This document shows positions 1 to 5,541 of a DNA stretch of 6,812 nucleotides, in pieces. The first letter of the stretch is position 1. Each line of letters begins with the position of its first letter. The DNA lies in contig DOEZ01000440.1 in the NCBI GenBank assembly GCA_003532715.1, positions 476 through 7,287 on the forward strand, read 5' to 3'. Made by a program: the position numbers and the translations under genes. The notes beneath the pieces are model-generated. The model searched no databases and had not been told where the DNA came from. It saw nothing but the letters and a program-made list of their open reading frames with translations. This stretch comes from Planctomycetaceae bacterium (GTDB lineage: Bacteria; Planctomycetota; Planctomycetia; Pirellulales; Thermoguttaceae).

Positions 1-378
1 CTGGCCGCCGATGTGGTGGTGCCGATTCCCATGCACTGGCGGCGGCAAATCCGCCGCGGCACTAACAGCCCCGACATCGTCGCCCAGTGTCTTTCCCGCC
101 ATTTGGGGGTTCCGATTGAGCGGCGGATGCTGGTCCGGGCCAGGGCGACCGATCCGCAGGCCGACTTGTCGCCCCAAAAACGTATTGAGAATGTTCGCGG
201 CGCGTTTCGTTTGGGAGCGAACTACGATTTAGGGGGTGTCCGCGTCTTGCTGGTCGACGACATCATGACGACCGGCGCGACGTGCAGCGAAGCCGCCAAC
301 GTGCTTCGGAAGGCGGGTGCCGAAGCCGTGTTCGCGGCGGTCGTGGCTCGGACGCTCGGCCCGGACGCCGCCGCATGA
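1..378 (+). CDS. ComF family phosphoribosyltransferase-like protein (3' part)
   Basis: The frame is open from the first base, so the 5' end, including the zinc-finger region expected in ComF proteins, lies outside the window; 125 residues remain. Visible ComF signatures, in order: a VPIPMHWRR segment (residues 7-15), an RRGTN segment (18-22) where the family usually has RGxNQ (here the Q is Ser), an R-A-T-DPQADLSP stretch, R-x-x-NVRGAF, and the PRPP-binding loop LLVDDIMTTGAT (83-94) with its paired acidic residues and TTG turn. It ends in the usual helix and beta strand (AGAEAVFAAVVART). ComF proteins are cytoplasmic and linked to DNA uptake in competent bacteria, but many non-competent species carry homologues, so the role here is open. 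The stop TGA is at 376-378. The next gene starts 144 bases downstream, so co-transcription is possible but not shown. Confidence 0.9.
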   Translation: MAADVVVPIPMHWRRQIRRGTNSPDIVAQCLSRHLGVPIERRMLVRARATDPQADLSPQKRIENVRGAFRLGANYDLGGVRVLLVDDIMTTGATCSEAANVLRKAGAEAVFAAVVARTLGPDAAA

Positions 379-522
379 CCAAAACCTATTGGAGCAGCGG
401 CCGACTGGCTGCCAGGGCGGCCTGCCGCACCCCTTGAACCGGCATTCGGCGAACGGGAGAATTGAACGGAAAGAGCCCGACCCAGCCAATTGAAGCCTTT
501 TACGGCCACGCCACGGTAAACC

Positions 523-1443
523 ATGCCAAGCAGCATCTCGAAGATCGATCTCTCGAAGCCGACCGCCGAGCGTCCGTTTCGCCATGCGGTGATTCGCGGG
601 CTGGGCGTGGTCGTTCCGCCGCTGCTGACGATCGTCATCTTCCTATGGGTCGGCGGAACGGTGAACGACTACGTGTTGCGGCCCGTCCGCGTTGGCACGC
701 GCGATGCGTTGGTCTGGGCGGTGGCTGACATTCCGAAGGAGGTTCCCGCCGAGAGCGTGGCGGTTCACGTTCGGCCCGACGAGGATCCGTGGACCTACTA
801 TTTCGCGACGCCCGATCAGAAGTTCGTGCCGTTTGCCGTTTACGACGCGGTTCGGCGGAATCAGGGGTCCGAATCGATGCCGTCGACGGCCAAGGGGATC
901 TATCGCCGCTACATCGAGCTGACGTACCTGCCGCCGCACGTGGTTGTTCCCGTCTTCTTGATCGTCTTCATTCTCCTGCTCTACCTGTTGGGTCGGTTCA
1001 TGGCGGCGGGTATCGGCCGGATACTGGTCGCCACGTTCGAGCGGGGCATTCTTCAGCTTCCGTTGGTGCGAAACGTCTATTCGTCGGTCAAGCAGGTCAG
1101 CGACTTTCTGTTCGGCCCTCGCCAGATCGAGTACACGCGGGTCGTGGCGATCGAGTATCCCCGGCAAGGCATCTGGTCGTTGGGTTTTGTCACGGGCGAG
1201 AGCATGCTCGACATTTGCGCCGCGGCCAACGAGCCCGTTCTTTCGGTGCTCGTGCCTACCTCGCCGATGCCGGTGACGGGGTACACGATCAACGTCAAGA
1301 AGAGCGAGGCGCTGGACCTGAACATTACGATCGACCAGGCGTTTCAGTTCATCGTGAGTTGCGGAGTAGTCGTCCCGCCGCAGCAGTTGCACCAAGCGCT
1401 CGAGGAAAAGGCCGTAGCCGAGCAACCTCGCGACGGCGAGTAA
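523..1443 (+). CDS. DUF502 family inner-membrane protein
   Basis: This is a 306-residue membrane protein with the DUF502 pattern. TM1 lies at about 23-45, preceded by RHAVIRGLG and containing the VPPLLT motif. TM2 is at about 139-162. Then come the conserved cytoplasmic segment LPLVRNVYSSVKQV (179-192), EYPRQGIWSLGFVTG (211-225), the hallmark VPTSPMPVTGY (244-254) and the C-terminal ITIDQAFQFIVSCG (268-281). The molecular function of DUF502 is not established. The stretch between the two helices is about 90 residues (46-138), clearly longer than in compact bacterial members of about 200 residues. It contains acidic and aromatic residues (RPDEDPWTYYF), so a soluble insertion facing one side of the membrane is likely. 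The ATG at 523 has no clear Shine-Dalgarno sequence. The tail after residue 281 is polar and rich in Glu. Family assignment is secure; the role is unknown. Confidence 0.88.
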   Translation: MPSSISKIDLSKPTAERPFRHAVIRGLGVVVPPLLTIVIFLWVGGTVNDYVLRPVRVGTRDALVWAVADIPKEVPAESVAVHVRPDEDPWTYYFATPDQKFVPFAVYDAVRRNQGSESMPSTAKGIYRRYIELTYLPPHVVVPVFLIVFILLLYLLGRFMAAGIGRILVATFERGILQLPLVRNVYSSVKQVSDFLFGPRQIEYTRVVAIEYPRQGIWSLGFVTGESMLDICAAANEPVLSVLVPTSPMPVTGYTINVKKSEALDLNITIDQAFQFIVSCGVVVPPQQLHQALEEKAVAEQPRDGE

Positions 1444-1526
1444 CGGCGCATTCCGTATGCCATGGATGGCTTGCCCCTTCTTGTCGTGCCGGGTGACCGG
1501 ATTGCGTCAGTCCGGACGAGGTTCAC

Positions 1527-1553
1527 CACGAAGGGCACGAAGGACACGAAGAC
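1527..1553 (+). repeat. 9-bp tandem repeat, three units of CACGAAGGN type
   Basis: Three head-to-tail units, CACGAAGGG, CACGAAGGA and CACGAAGAC, are directly visible, flanked on the left by TTCAC. About 80 bases further on, 1632-1660 read on the minus strand gives related units (CACAAAGCC, GCAAAGG, CACAAAGCC), so the two tracts form a degenerate inverted pair. Such CACGAAGG / CTTTGTG tracts are a common kind of intergenic repeat in planctomycetes and related phyla, to my knowledge. Function is unknown. Confidence 0.65.
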
Positions 1554-1631
1554 GCCAAGAAGAACCGACCACGGGTGACACGGACGTACATGGAGATACG
1601 GTTGTTTCGTTTTTGAAAAGACTTGTTTGAT

Positions 1632-1660
1632 CTTTGGCTTTGTGCCTTTGCGGCTTTGTG
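1632..1660 (-). repeat. CTTTGTG-rich degenerate repeat, inverted partner of 1527-1553
   Basis: The plus strand shows CTTTGG, CTTTGTG, CCTTTGCGG and CTTTGTG in succession. Read on the minus strand it becomes CACAAAG/GCAAAGG units that match the CACGAAGG units at 1527-1553 except mainly for A in place of G. The two tracts could pair only imperfectly, so this is better viewed as a related repeat in opposite orientation than as a strong hairpin. Confidence 0.5.
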
Positions 1661-1730
1661 AGAGGGCAGTTCTCGTCCAAAACCGGTTGGCATTGACCCG
1701 GTTTCGGGCAATTGGTACAAATACCCACCC

Positions 1731-1752
1731 GAACTGGGGAGGGTCCCGGTTC
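1731..1752 (+). other. short hairpin in intergenic DNA
   Basis: GAACTGGGG (1731-1739) pairs with TCCCGGTTC (1744-1752) around a four-base loop, giving nine pairs of which two are G-T. No run of T follows on either strand, so it does not look like a standard intrinsic terminator. It could be a remnant of a mobile or repetitive element, or a 3' end structure. Confidence 0.4.
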
Positions 1753-1792
1753 TTCACGAGTCGGTGGCGGGCGGCGCACAGGCTACCGCTCA

Positions 1793-1897
1793 GGATTGTT
1801 CAGGAGCCTGTGAGTTCAGCGTAGCGTGCGGAATGCCGGCCGAATTCGCCAGTGACAATAGGTCGTTGCGCGACTCTCGCTTGCGCTTCGGGTTGGT
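1793..1897 (+). repeat. 105-nt interspersed repeat, copy A
   Basis: This is the first of three copies of the same element; the others are 3664-3768 and 5869-5973. All three align without gaps from a left end near GGATTGT to the end of a 24-base core. The core (1874-1897 here) begins CTCTCGCTTGCG and ends TTCGGGTTGGT and is identical in all copies. Copies A and B are about 70 percent identical over the full length by hand count. Just after the core, A and B also share an ATAATC block. A weak left hairpin arm is left at about 1836-1844 (CCGGCCGAA) that can pair with the core's TTCGGGTTGG using G-T pairs and one bulge. This copy ends 42 bases before the hydrolase start codon, so it may lie in that gene's leader. 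Confidence 0.8.
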
Positions 1898-1925
1898 ATC
1901 GGCTCGTGCATAATCCAGGCAGATT

Positions 1926-1933
1926 GGAAGGAG
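1926..1933 (+). promoter_or_regulatory. Shine-Dalgarno sequence of the hydrolase gene
   Basis: GGAAGGAG ends six bases before the ATG at 1940. It is one of the better ribosome-binding sites in the window and supports this start over the downstream in-frame Met codons. The signal-peptide-like N-terminus begins directly at this Met, which agrees. Confidence 0.75.
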
Positions 1934-1939
1934 CCATTC

Positions 1940-2923
1940 ATGGCCGGCGGTCGATGCGTGGTGCGGGTTTGCTTCACGGCGGTTCTGGGTTGCCGGGCTG
2001 CGTTGTGGATCGCGGTTGGGATTGTTTCGGTCGGATTCGGCGGCTGCATGGCGCCACTGGCCCAGGTGATGACGACGGCACCCAATCGGCTCAATCCGTT
2101 GTCGGACTATGCGAACCCGTTGCCCACGGCCGAGGAACTGCTCGGGGCCGATGAATCGTTCGACGTGCCGGTCGGGCCGCCCGAGGCTCGGTTGTCGGTG
2201 TCGATCGTCGAGCCGTCGGAGAAGTACGAACGGCCGAGGGGAACCATTCTCGTTTTGCACGGCATTCTGGCTCGCGGCATGTGGATGATGCCGCCGGCCG
2301 AGTTGTTCGCCCGAAGCGGCTATCGGGCCGTGCTCGTCGATCTGCGAGGGCACGGGCGGTCGAGCGGCGACCGGCTGACGTTCGGCAAGCAAGAGGCTCG
2401 CGACTTGTCGCAGGTGATCGACGAACTCGAACGTCGCGGGCTGGCCGAGGGGCCGGTCGGCGTGTACGGCATTTCGTACGGCGCGGCGACGTCGATCCAT
2501 CTGGCCGGGCTCGATCGGCGGATCAAGGCCGTCGTGGCCGTCGCCCCGTTCAGCACGATCCGCGACGAGATTCCCCATTTCAGCCGGGTCATGGTGCCGG
2601 GCGTCGGGTGGATGCTGACCGAAGAGGATTATCAGCGGGTGATCGACGAGGCGGGCCGCCAGGCCGACTTCGACCCCGACCGCGACACGACGGTCGAGGC
2701 GATCAAGCGAACCGACGCCCGGGTGCTGTTGATCCACGGGACGAACGACTGGGTCGTGCCGCACAAGCACAGCATCCGGCTGCACGAGGCGGCCCCCGAC
2801 CGGAGCGAGCTGCTGTCGGTCCCCTGGTATGGTCACACGGTCATCTGGACCGACCCGACCGGCACCGTGGCCCTTCGCGCGAGGGATTGGTTCGACCGGT
2901 GGATGGACGACGCAGTGGAGTAG
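1940..2923 (+). CDS. alpha/beta hydrolase, probable exported lipoprotein
   Basis: This 327-residue protein has the alpha/beta hydrolase fold. The oxyanion-side motif LHGIL is at 106-110, DLRGHGRSSG at 134-143, and the nucleophile elbow GISYG at 177-181 puts Ser179 as nucleophile. The acid is probably Asp270 in HGTNDWVVP and the base His299 in WYGHT, so the triad appears intact. The N-terminus has a basic, then hydrophobic stretch (about 8-33) ending GFGGC, with Cys36 a possible lipidation site. The lipobox is imperfect (Phe at -3), so a plain signal peptide or membrane anchor is an alternative. The overall pattern resembles serine aminopeptidase/monoacylglycerol-lipase-like hydrolases (Hydrolase_4 type), but the substrate cannot be read from the sequence. 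It would act in the periplasm or at the membrane. A good ribosome-binding site supports the start. Copy A of the 105-nt repeat lies just upstream; the DUF4254 gene follows after 143 bases. Confidence 0.88.
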   Translation: MAGGRCVVRVCFTAVLGCRAALWIAVGIVSVGFGGCMAPLAQVMTTAPNRLNPLSDYANPLPTAEELLGADESFDVPVGPPEARLSVSIVEPSEKYERPRGTILVLHGILARGMWMMPPAELFARSGYRAVLVDLRGHGRSSGDRLTFGKQEARDLSQVIDELERRGLAEGPVGVYGISYGAATSIHLAGLDRRIKAVVAVAPFSTIRDEIPHFSRVMVPGVGWMLTEEDYQRVIDEAGRQADFDPDRDTTVEAIKRTDARVLLIHGTNDWVVPHKHSIRLHEAAPDRSELLSVPWYGHTVIWTDPTGTVALRARDWFDRWMDDAVE

Positions 2924-2939
2924 GCCGCATTTTCTCGTC

Positions 2940-2968
2940 TTGCCGAGAGTTGCCCGGCCCGTTATTCT
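2940..2968 (+). promoter_or_regulatory. candidate sigma70-type promoter for the DUF4254 gene
   Basis: TTGCCG (2940-2945) and TATTCT (2963-2968) are separated by exactly 17 bases in the gap between the hydrolase stop and the DUF4254 start. Both boxes differ from consensus at two positions. It would give a leader of about 90 bases. In GC-rich DNA such a match can occur by chance, and read-through from the hydrolase gene is an alternative. Confidence 0.35.
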
Positions 2969-3066
2969 ACGCCCCCACGATTTCGCGGCTCCTGGGTCGC
3001 CGTGCGCGGCCCACTCAGCCGAAGTCGCGGATGCGGGCATTCCCTTATTCGGAACGAGAGCAACCC

Positions 3067-3660
3067 ATGATCGACGTCAGAACCATAACCAATCTCCATG
3101 CCGAAACGATCAAGCAATGGCATGAAGAGGGAATCGATAATCGCTATCAGGGCTTTTTGAACCTGGTTTGTCGCGAGCATCAACAGAACTTCCGCTTGTG
3201 GCACGAGGAGGACATGGCCCGCGACACGAACGCCGCCGATTTCGAGGCGGTGAAATGTCGGACCGACAAACTCAACCGTCGCCGGGACGAGTTGATCGAG
3301 CAGTTGGATCGGGCGATTGTCGATCAGCTTCAACAGGAGAACGCCGCTCCCTTGCCGTCGGGCGACCCGAGTGTGGAGACGCCCGGCCGGATCATCGACC
3401 GGCTTTCGAGTTTGTCCGTACGTATCTTCCATCTGCGAGAACAGGCCGATCGCCGGGACGCCGACGAGAGACGTCAACGCGAGGCGGAGTCCAGTCTGGA
3501 GACGCTTTACGAGCAACTCGCCGACTTGTCCACTTTGCTCTCGGAGAGGGCGCCAAGCCTCTTCGTCGCGAACAGTCGCCCGCACATTCATCGCGAAGCG
3601 CGAACGGGCAACGAGTTGGCGCGGCTCTCACATCGTCACAAGCCAAAGAAGGCGGCGTAG
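3067..3660 (+). CDS. DUF4254 family protein
   Basis: This is a 197-residue, mostly helical cytoplasmic protein without signal peptide or membrane segment. DUF4254 signatures are the NFRLWHEED motif (41-49), the following K-x-x-x-DKLNRRRDELIEQLD helix (63-81), and ETPGRIIDRLSSLSVRIFHL (104-123). After that come charged heptad-like helices (about 124-160) and a basic tail ending HKPKKAA. The family is often found near glycosyltransferase and envelope-polysaccharide genes, but no such gene is visible here and its biochemical role is not established. The start at 3067 is chosen because the family-like sequence begins here and GAGAG (3056-3060) lies six bases upstream. The same frame is open much further back, but there it only reads through the hydrolase gene out of frame. 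Copy C of the 105-nt repeat starts three bases after the stop codon. Confidence 0.85.
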   Translation: MIDVRTITNLHAETIKQWHEEGIDNRYQGFLNLVCREHQQNFRLWHEEDMARDTNAADFEAVKCRTDKLNRRRDELIEQLDRAIVDQLQQENAAPLPSGDPSVETPGRIIDRLSSLSVRIFHLREQADRRDADERRQREAESSLETLYEQLADLSTLLSERAPSLFVANSRPHIHREARTGNELARLSHRHKPKKAA

Positions 3661-3663
3661 GCC

Positions 3664-3768
3664 GAGGTATTCACAAGCTGGTGATTCCGCCGCCGTATGC
3701 GACGTGACGGCCGACAGCGTGATTGACGATAAGTCGTCACACGCCTCTCGCTTGCGCTTCGGGTTGGT
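3664..3768 (+). repeat. 105-nt interspersed repeat, copy C
   Basis: It has the same length and orientation as copies A (1793-1897) and B (5869-5973). The 24-base core at 3745-3768 is identical to theirs, while the left 81 bases are more diverged, about two thirds identical to A by hand alignment, still without gaps. Inside it TGACGA (3724-3729) and TCGTCA (3734-3739) form a perfect 6-bp hairpin with loop TAAG. The long left arm seen in copy B is largely eroded. It begins three bases after the DUF4254 stop codon. Confidence 0.7.
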
Positions 3769-3790
3769 GAGTGAGTTGGAACGAAGGCTG

Positions 3791-3835
3791 CGAAGCGTAC
3801 TTCGGCGGCTGGGCGAGGGGATGGGCTTCCCCCCG
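3791..3835 (+). terminator. possible terminator hairpins after the DUF4254 gene
   Basis: There are two small stem-loops in a row: CGAAG/CTTCG (3791-3795, 3800-3804) with loop CGTA, and CGAGGGG/CCCCCCG (3814-3820, 3829-3835) with one mismatch and loop ATGGGCTT. A mixed T-rich stretch (TTCTTTGTT, 3844-3852) follows at a distance. The arrangement would separate DUF4254 transcription from the regulated promoter just downstream, but it is not a textbook intrinsic terminator. Confidence 0.2.
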
Positions 3836-3857
3836 AGGGAGAATTCTTTGTTGGGCC

Positions 3858-3889
3858 CTATTGAGAACTTGTCTCAATAGTGTTATACA
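3858..3889 (+). promoter_or_regulatory. sigma70-type promoter overlapped by a perfect inverted-repeat operator
   Basis: The arms CTATTGAGA (3858-3866) and TCTCAATAG (3872-3880) are perfect reverse complements around ACTTG. The -35 box TTGAGA (3861-3866) lies in the left arm, the right arm fills the spacer, and TATACA (3884-3889) is the -10 box at the ideal 17-base spacing. A protein bound to the palindrome would block RNA polymerase, so repression is the natural reading. Fur-family operators are inverted repeats of about 19 bp, including TTGAGAAT-type variants, and the Cys/His-bearing product of the first downstream gene fits metal control. LexA-, MarR- or other repressor families remain possible. 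Expected transcription start is about 3896, giving a leader of about 50 bases to the ATG at 3946. Confidence 0.65.
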
Positions 3890-3945
3890 GGATGGATTGA
3901 TTCACTGATCGTCCAGCCCGCCGGCCGTCCGGCCCCGCCAGCAAC

Positions 3946-4341
3946 ATGCGTTCTCCCGTTTTACAACTCGCCGCCTGGTCCAGCCTCTTGTTGTTCGGGG
4001 TGATCTCGTTCTTTGGCGAGGGGCTGCACTACTTGCCCGGCTGTGGCCATGAGATCCGGCTGCCGGGCGGAACGATCATGGTGGGCTTCGACCATCGGGC
4101 CGACGGCGGCTTGACACTCGATCCGATCGGCGGTATTTCGGCGGCGAGTGGCTCGGGTAATCGCGTCCTCGCGCCGGGCGACTGCACCATCTGCTCATTG
4201 TTGGCCGCGGCCAAGCAAGCTGGCCGGCCGATCCTCTTTTCCGCCGTGTCGGAATTCGTCACCGCGACGACCGCCGAGGTCGCGTTGTCGCCTCTTTCGA
4301 TGCGGGCTCTGTCGTTCGACGCGCGCGCTCCGCCGGCATAG
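3946..4341 (+). CDS. small exported Cys/His protein, DUF2946-like
   Basis: The product is 131 residues. The N-terminal hydrophobic segment (about 7-24, AAWSSLLLFGVISFF) is a signal peptide or anchor. It is followed by GEGLHYLPGCGHE (24-36), with His28, Cys33 and His35, then a Gly-rich region, then DCTICSLLAAAK (79-90) with a CxxC pair (Cys80, Cys83), and a C-terminus ending RAPPA. A CxxC segment in a short exported protein with a terminal RAPP-like motif is reminiscent of DUF2946, a poorly characterised family often seen near metal-related genes. The match is from memory and weak. The paired Cys and His residues could bind copper, zinc, iron or haem; none is shown. No Shine-Dalgarno sequence is evident before the ATG. 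It is the first gene after the operator-covered promoter at 3858-3889, and the DUF1559 gene follows 140 bases later. Confidence 0.7.
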   Translation: MRSPVLQLAAWSSLLLFGVISFFGEGLHYLPGCGHEIRLPGGTIMVGFDHRADGGLTLDPIGGISAASGSGNRVLAPGDCTICSLLAAAKQAGRPILFSAVSEFVTATTAEVALSPLSMRALSFDARAPPA

Positions 4342-4370
4342 GGGCATTCTTGTCGTCGTGACTGGGCTGC

Positions 4371-4438
4371 GGCCCCTCCCTTACGGTCGGGGTTCGGTTC
4401 TTTGTTGGCCGCTCCCTTACGGTTGGGGTTCGGTTTTC
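4371..4438 (+). repeat. two direct copies of a 36-bp repeat (LPYGRGSV type)
   Basis: The unit at 4371-4406 recurs at 4407-4438 with a period of 36. Both contain CTCCCTTACGGT, a C or T, then GGGGTTCGGTT. Read in frame it gives LPYGRGSV / LPYGWGSV, and on the minus strand NRTPTVRE, strings I recall as frequent in spurious small planctomycete ORFs. It lies in the gap between the exported Cys/His gene and the DUF1559 gene, ending about 30 bases before the DUF1559 ribosome-binding site. Confidence 0.7.
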
Positions 4439-4469
4439 TATCACGTTCATCATTCATGCGTCATCGAAC

Positions 4470-4474
4470 GAGGA
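4470..4474 (+). promoter_or_regulatory. Shine-Dalgarno sequence of the DUF1559 gene
   Basis: GAGGA, in the context CGAGGAAAATACT, lies seven bases before the ATG at 4482. It fixes a start that gives an unusually long leader before the prepilin motif. Confidence 0.65.
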
Positions 4475-4481
4475 AAATACT

Positions 4482-5513
4482 ATGTTGTTCTGCGTGTTTC
4501 TTAGACGGGCGGACCTTCGCGGCAATTCGCGGCGTCCGCATTTTGTCCAAGGGGCGTTTACCTTGGTTGAGTTGCTGGTGGTCATCGCGATCATCGGTAC
4601 GTTGATCGCGCTGCTGTTGCCGGCCGTGCAGTCGACTCGCGAGGCGGCGCGGCGATTGCAGTGCGCCAACAACCTTCGTCAGCTTGGTTTGGCAATGCAC
4701 AATTACCACGAGGCCCGCGGGTGCTTTCCGCCGTCGTACGCGAGCCGGGTCGGTGGAGGCGGCATCCACGGGACTCCCGATCCGATCACGCGCGACGCGG
4801 GACCCGGCTGGGCCTGGGGCGCAATCCTGTTGCCCTACCTCGAGCAGGAGACGCTCGATGGCCTGTTCGACTATGATTTGCCGTGTTGGCACGCAGACAA
4901 CCAATCGGTCGTCCGGACTCACGTCGCGTTGTTCGCCTGCCCCTCGGCCGTCGGAAGCGATACGCCGGTGGAGGTGGTCGATCAGGGCGGCTCGCGCGTC
5001 CTAGCGACCTTCGCCCGGTCGTGCTATGCGGTCAGCGCGGGACGCGAGGGCCCGTGGGCGTTCACGCTCGATGACTACGCCGGGTTTGCCGACGGTCCGT
5101 TCTACCGAAACTCGTCCGTGAGGATTCGCGACATCCGCGACGGCACGTCGACCACCGTGTTCATCGGCGAGCACCATCCGGTGTTGAGCGACAAGACCTG
5201 GGTCGGTGTCGTGCCGGGTGGCTGGGTGCATCCGAAGCCGGATTACGATTTTTCGCCGGCGGAGACGGCCGCCACGTTGGTAAACGTCCACAGCGGTCCC
5301 TGCCGCGTCGAGGATCCGCCCGTGATCCATCCGCCCAACAGTCCGTTGTACGCCGTGTGCCAGATGTTCTCGCAGCATCCGGGGGGCTGCAACGTGATGC
5401 TCGGAGACGGGAGCACGCGATTCGCGTCGGAGTTCGTCCACCTGCCGACATGGGCCGCGCTGAGCAGCATTAATGGGGGCGAGATTGTCGAGTACGATTG
5501 GTATGAACAATGA
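4482..5513 (+). CDS. DUF1559 domain protein with prepilin-like N-terminus
   Basis: This is a 343-residue planctomycete-type protein. A basic leader of about 25 residues is followed by AFTLVELLVVIAIIG (25-39), a type IV prepilin/pseudopilin signal. Cleavage would fall just before Phe26, leaving Glu30 at mature position 5. The hydrophobic helix (26-47) runs into LLPAVQSTREAARRLQCANN (45-64) and a LGLAMHNYHE segment, the classic start of DUF1559. The H-X9-DG motif is present: His299, then Asp309-Gly310 in a segment containing GDGSTRF. Cysteines at 61, 81, 135, 153, 181, 274, 293 and 303 suggest disulfides in the exported part. These proteins are expected at the cell surface or in pilus-like assemblies; exact roles are unknown and genomes encode dozens. 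The start is supported by GAGGA at 4470-4474. The lipoprotein gene begins 28 bases after the stop, indicating an operon. Confidence 0.93.
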   Translation: MLFCVFLRRADLRGNSRRPHFVQGAFTLVELLVVIAIIGTLIALLLPAVQSTREAARRLQCANNLRQLGLAMHNYHEARGCFPPSYASRVGGGGIHGTPDPITRDAGPGWAWGAILLPYLEQETLDGLFDYDLPCWHADNQSVVRTHVALFACPSAVGSDTPVEVVDQGGSRVLATFARSCYAVSAGREGPWAFTLDDYAGFADGPFYRNSSVRIRDIRDGTSTTVFIGEHHPVLSDKTWVGVVPGGWVHPKPDYDFSPAETAATLVNVHSGPCRVEDPPVIHPPNSPLYAVCQMFSQHPGGCNVMLGDGSTRFASEFVHLPTWAALSSINGGEIVEYDWYEQ

Positions 5514-5526
5514 CCGCCCCTTGGAC

Positions 5527-5533
5527 GAAGGAG
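5527..5533 (+). promoter_or_regulatory. Shine-Dalgarno sequence of the lipoprotein gene
   Basis: GAAGGAG lies eight bases before the ATG at 5542. It selects this Met over the in-frame Met codons at 5473 and 5482, which lie inside the DUF1559 gene and would put extra charged residues ahead of the signal peptide. Confidence 0.75.
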
Positions 5534-5541
5534 AAACCGCC

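Larger units (their letters stand above)
1444..1792. other. non-coding stretch between the DUF502 gene and repeat copy A
   Basis: No credible gene is seen in these 349 bases. Open frames crossing it are low-complexity translations of repeats on both strands. It holds a weak hairpin (CCGGA 1497-1501 with TCCGG 1511-1515) not far after the DUF502 stop, a 9-bp tandem repeat at 1527-1553, a CTTTG-rich tract at 1632-1660, an inverted repeat AAACCGG/CCGGTTT (1680-1686 and 1698-1704), and a hairpin at 1731-1752. Base composition is less GC-rich around 1590-1680 than in neighbouring coding DNA, as expected for intergenic material. Confidence 0.6.

Noticed and set aside
643..1425. 260-residue minus-strand open frame within the DUF502 gene
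   Set aside because: It is antisense to a clear DUF502 protein, and its composition (Arg, His, Asp, Gln rich) is that of a shadow frame.
1731..1752. Intrinsic terminator call for the nine-pair hairpin
   Set aside because: No T-run follows on either strand and it is nearly 290 bases beyond the DUF502 stop, so only a hairpin is reported.
1627..1824. Small plus-strand open frame of 65 residues in the intergenic stretch
   Set aside because: It starts inside the CTTTGTG repeat and ends in repeat copy A, has no ribosome-binding site, and encodes only repeat-derived sequence.
1881..1914. Promoter formed by TTGCGC of the repeat core and CATAAT before the hydrolase gene
   Set aside because: The spacing is 22 bases, too long for a sigma70-type promoter. 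The ATAATC block is shared with copy B, so it is better explained as part of the repeat.
1790..3040. 416-residue minus-strand open frame opposite the hydrolase gene
   Set aside because: It lies antisense to a gene with an intact catalytic triad and lipoprotein-like signal; its product is Arg/His/Pro-rich low complexity, typical of reverse-strand reading of GC-rich codons, and it runs through repeat copy A.
2281..3066. Upstream extension of the DUF4254 frame giving a 459-residue protein
   Set aside because: The extra part overlaps the hydrolase gene in another frame and is Arg/Gly/Ala-rich without family features; DUF4254-like sequence and a weak ribosome-binding site fix the start at 3067.
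5473..5541. Earlier start codons for the lipoprotein gene at 5473 or 5482
   Set aside because: They lie within the end of the DUF1559 gene and would place about 20 charged residues before the signal peptide; GAAGGAG before 5542 is the better start.
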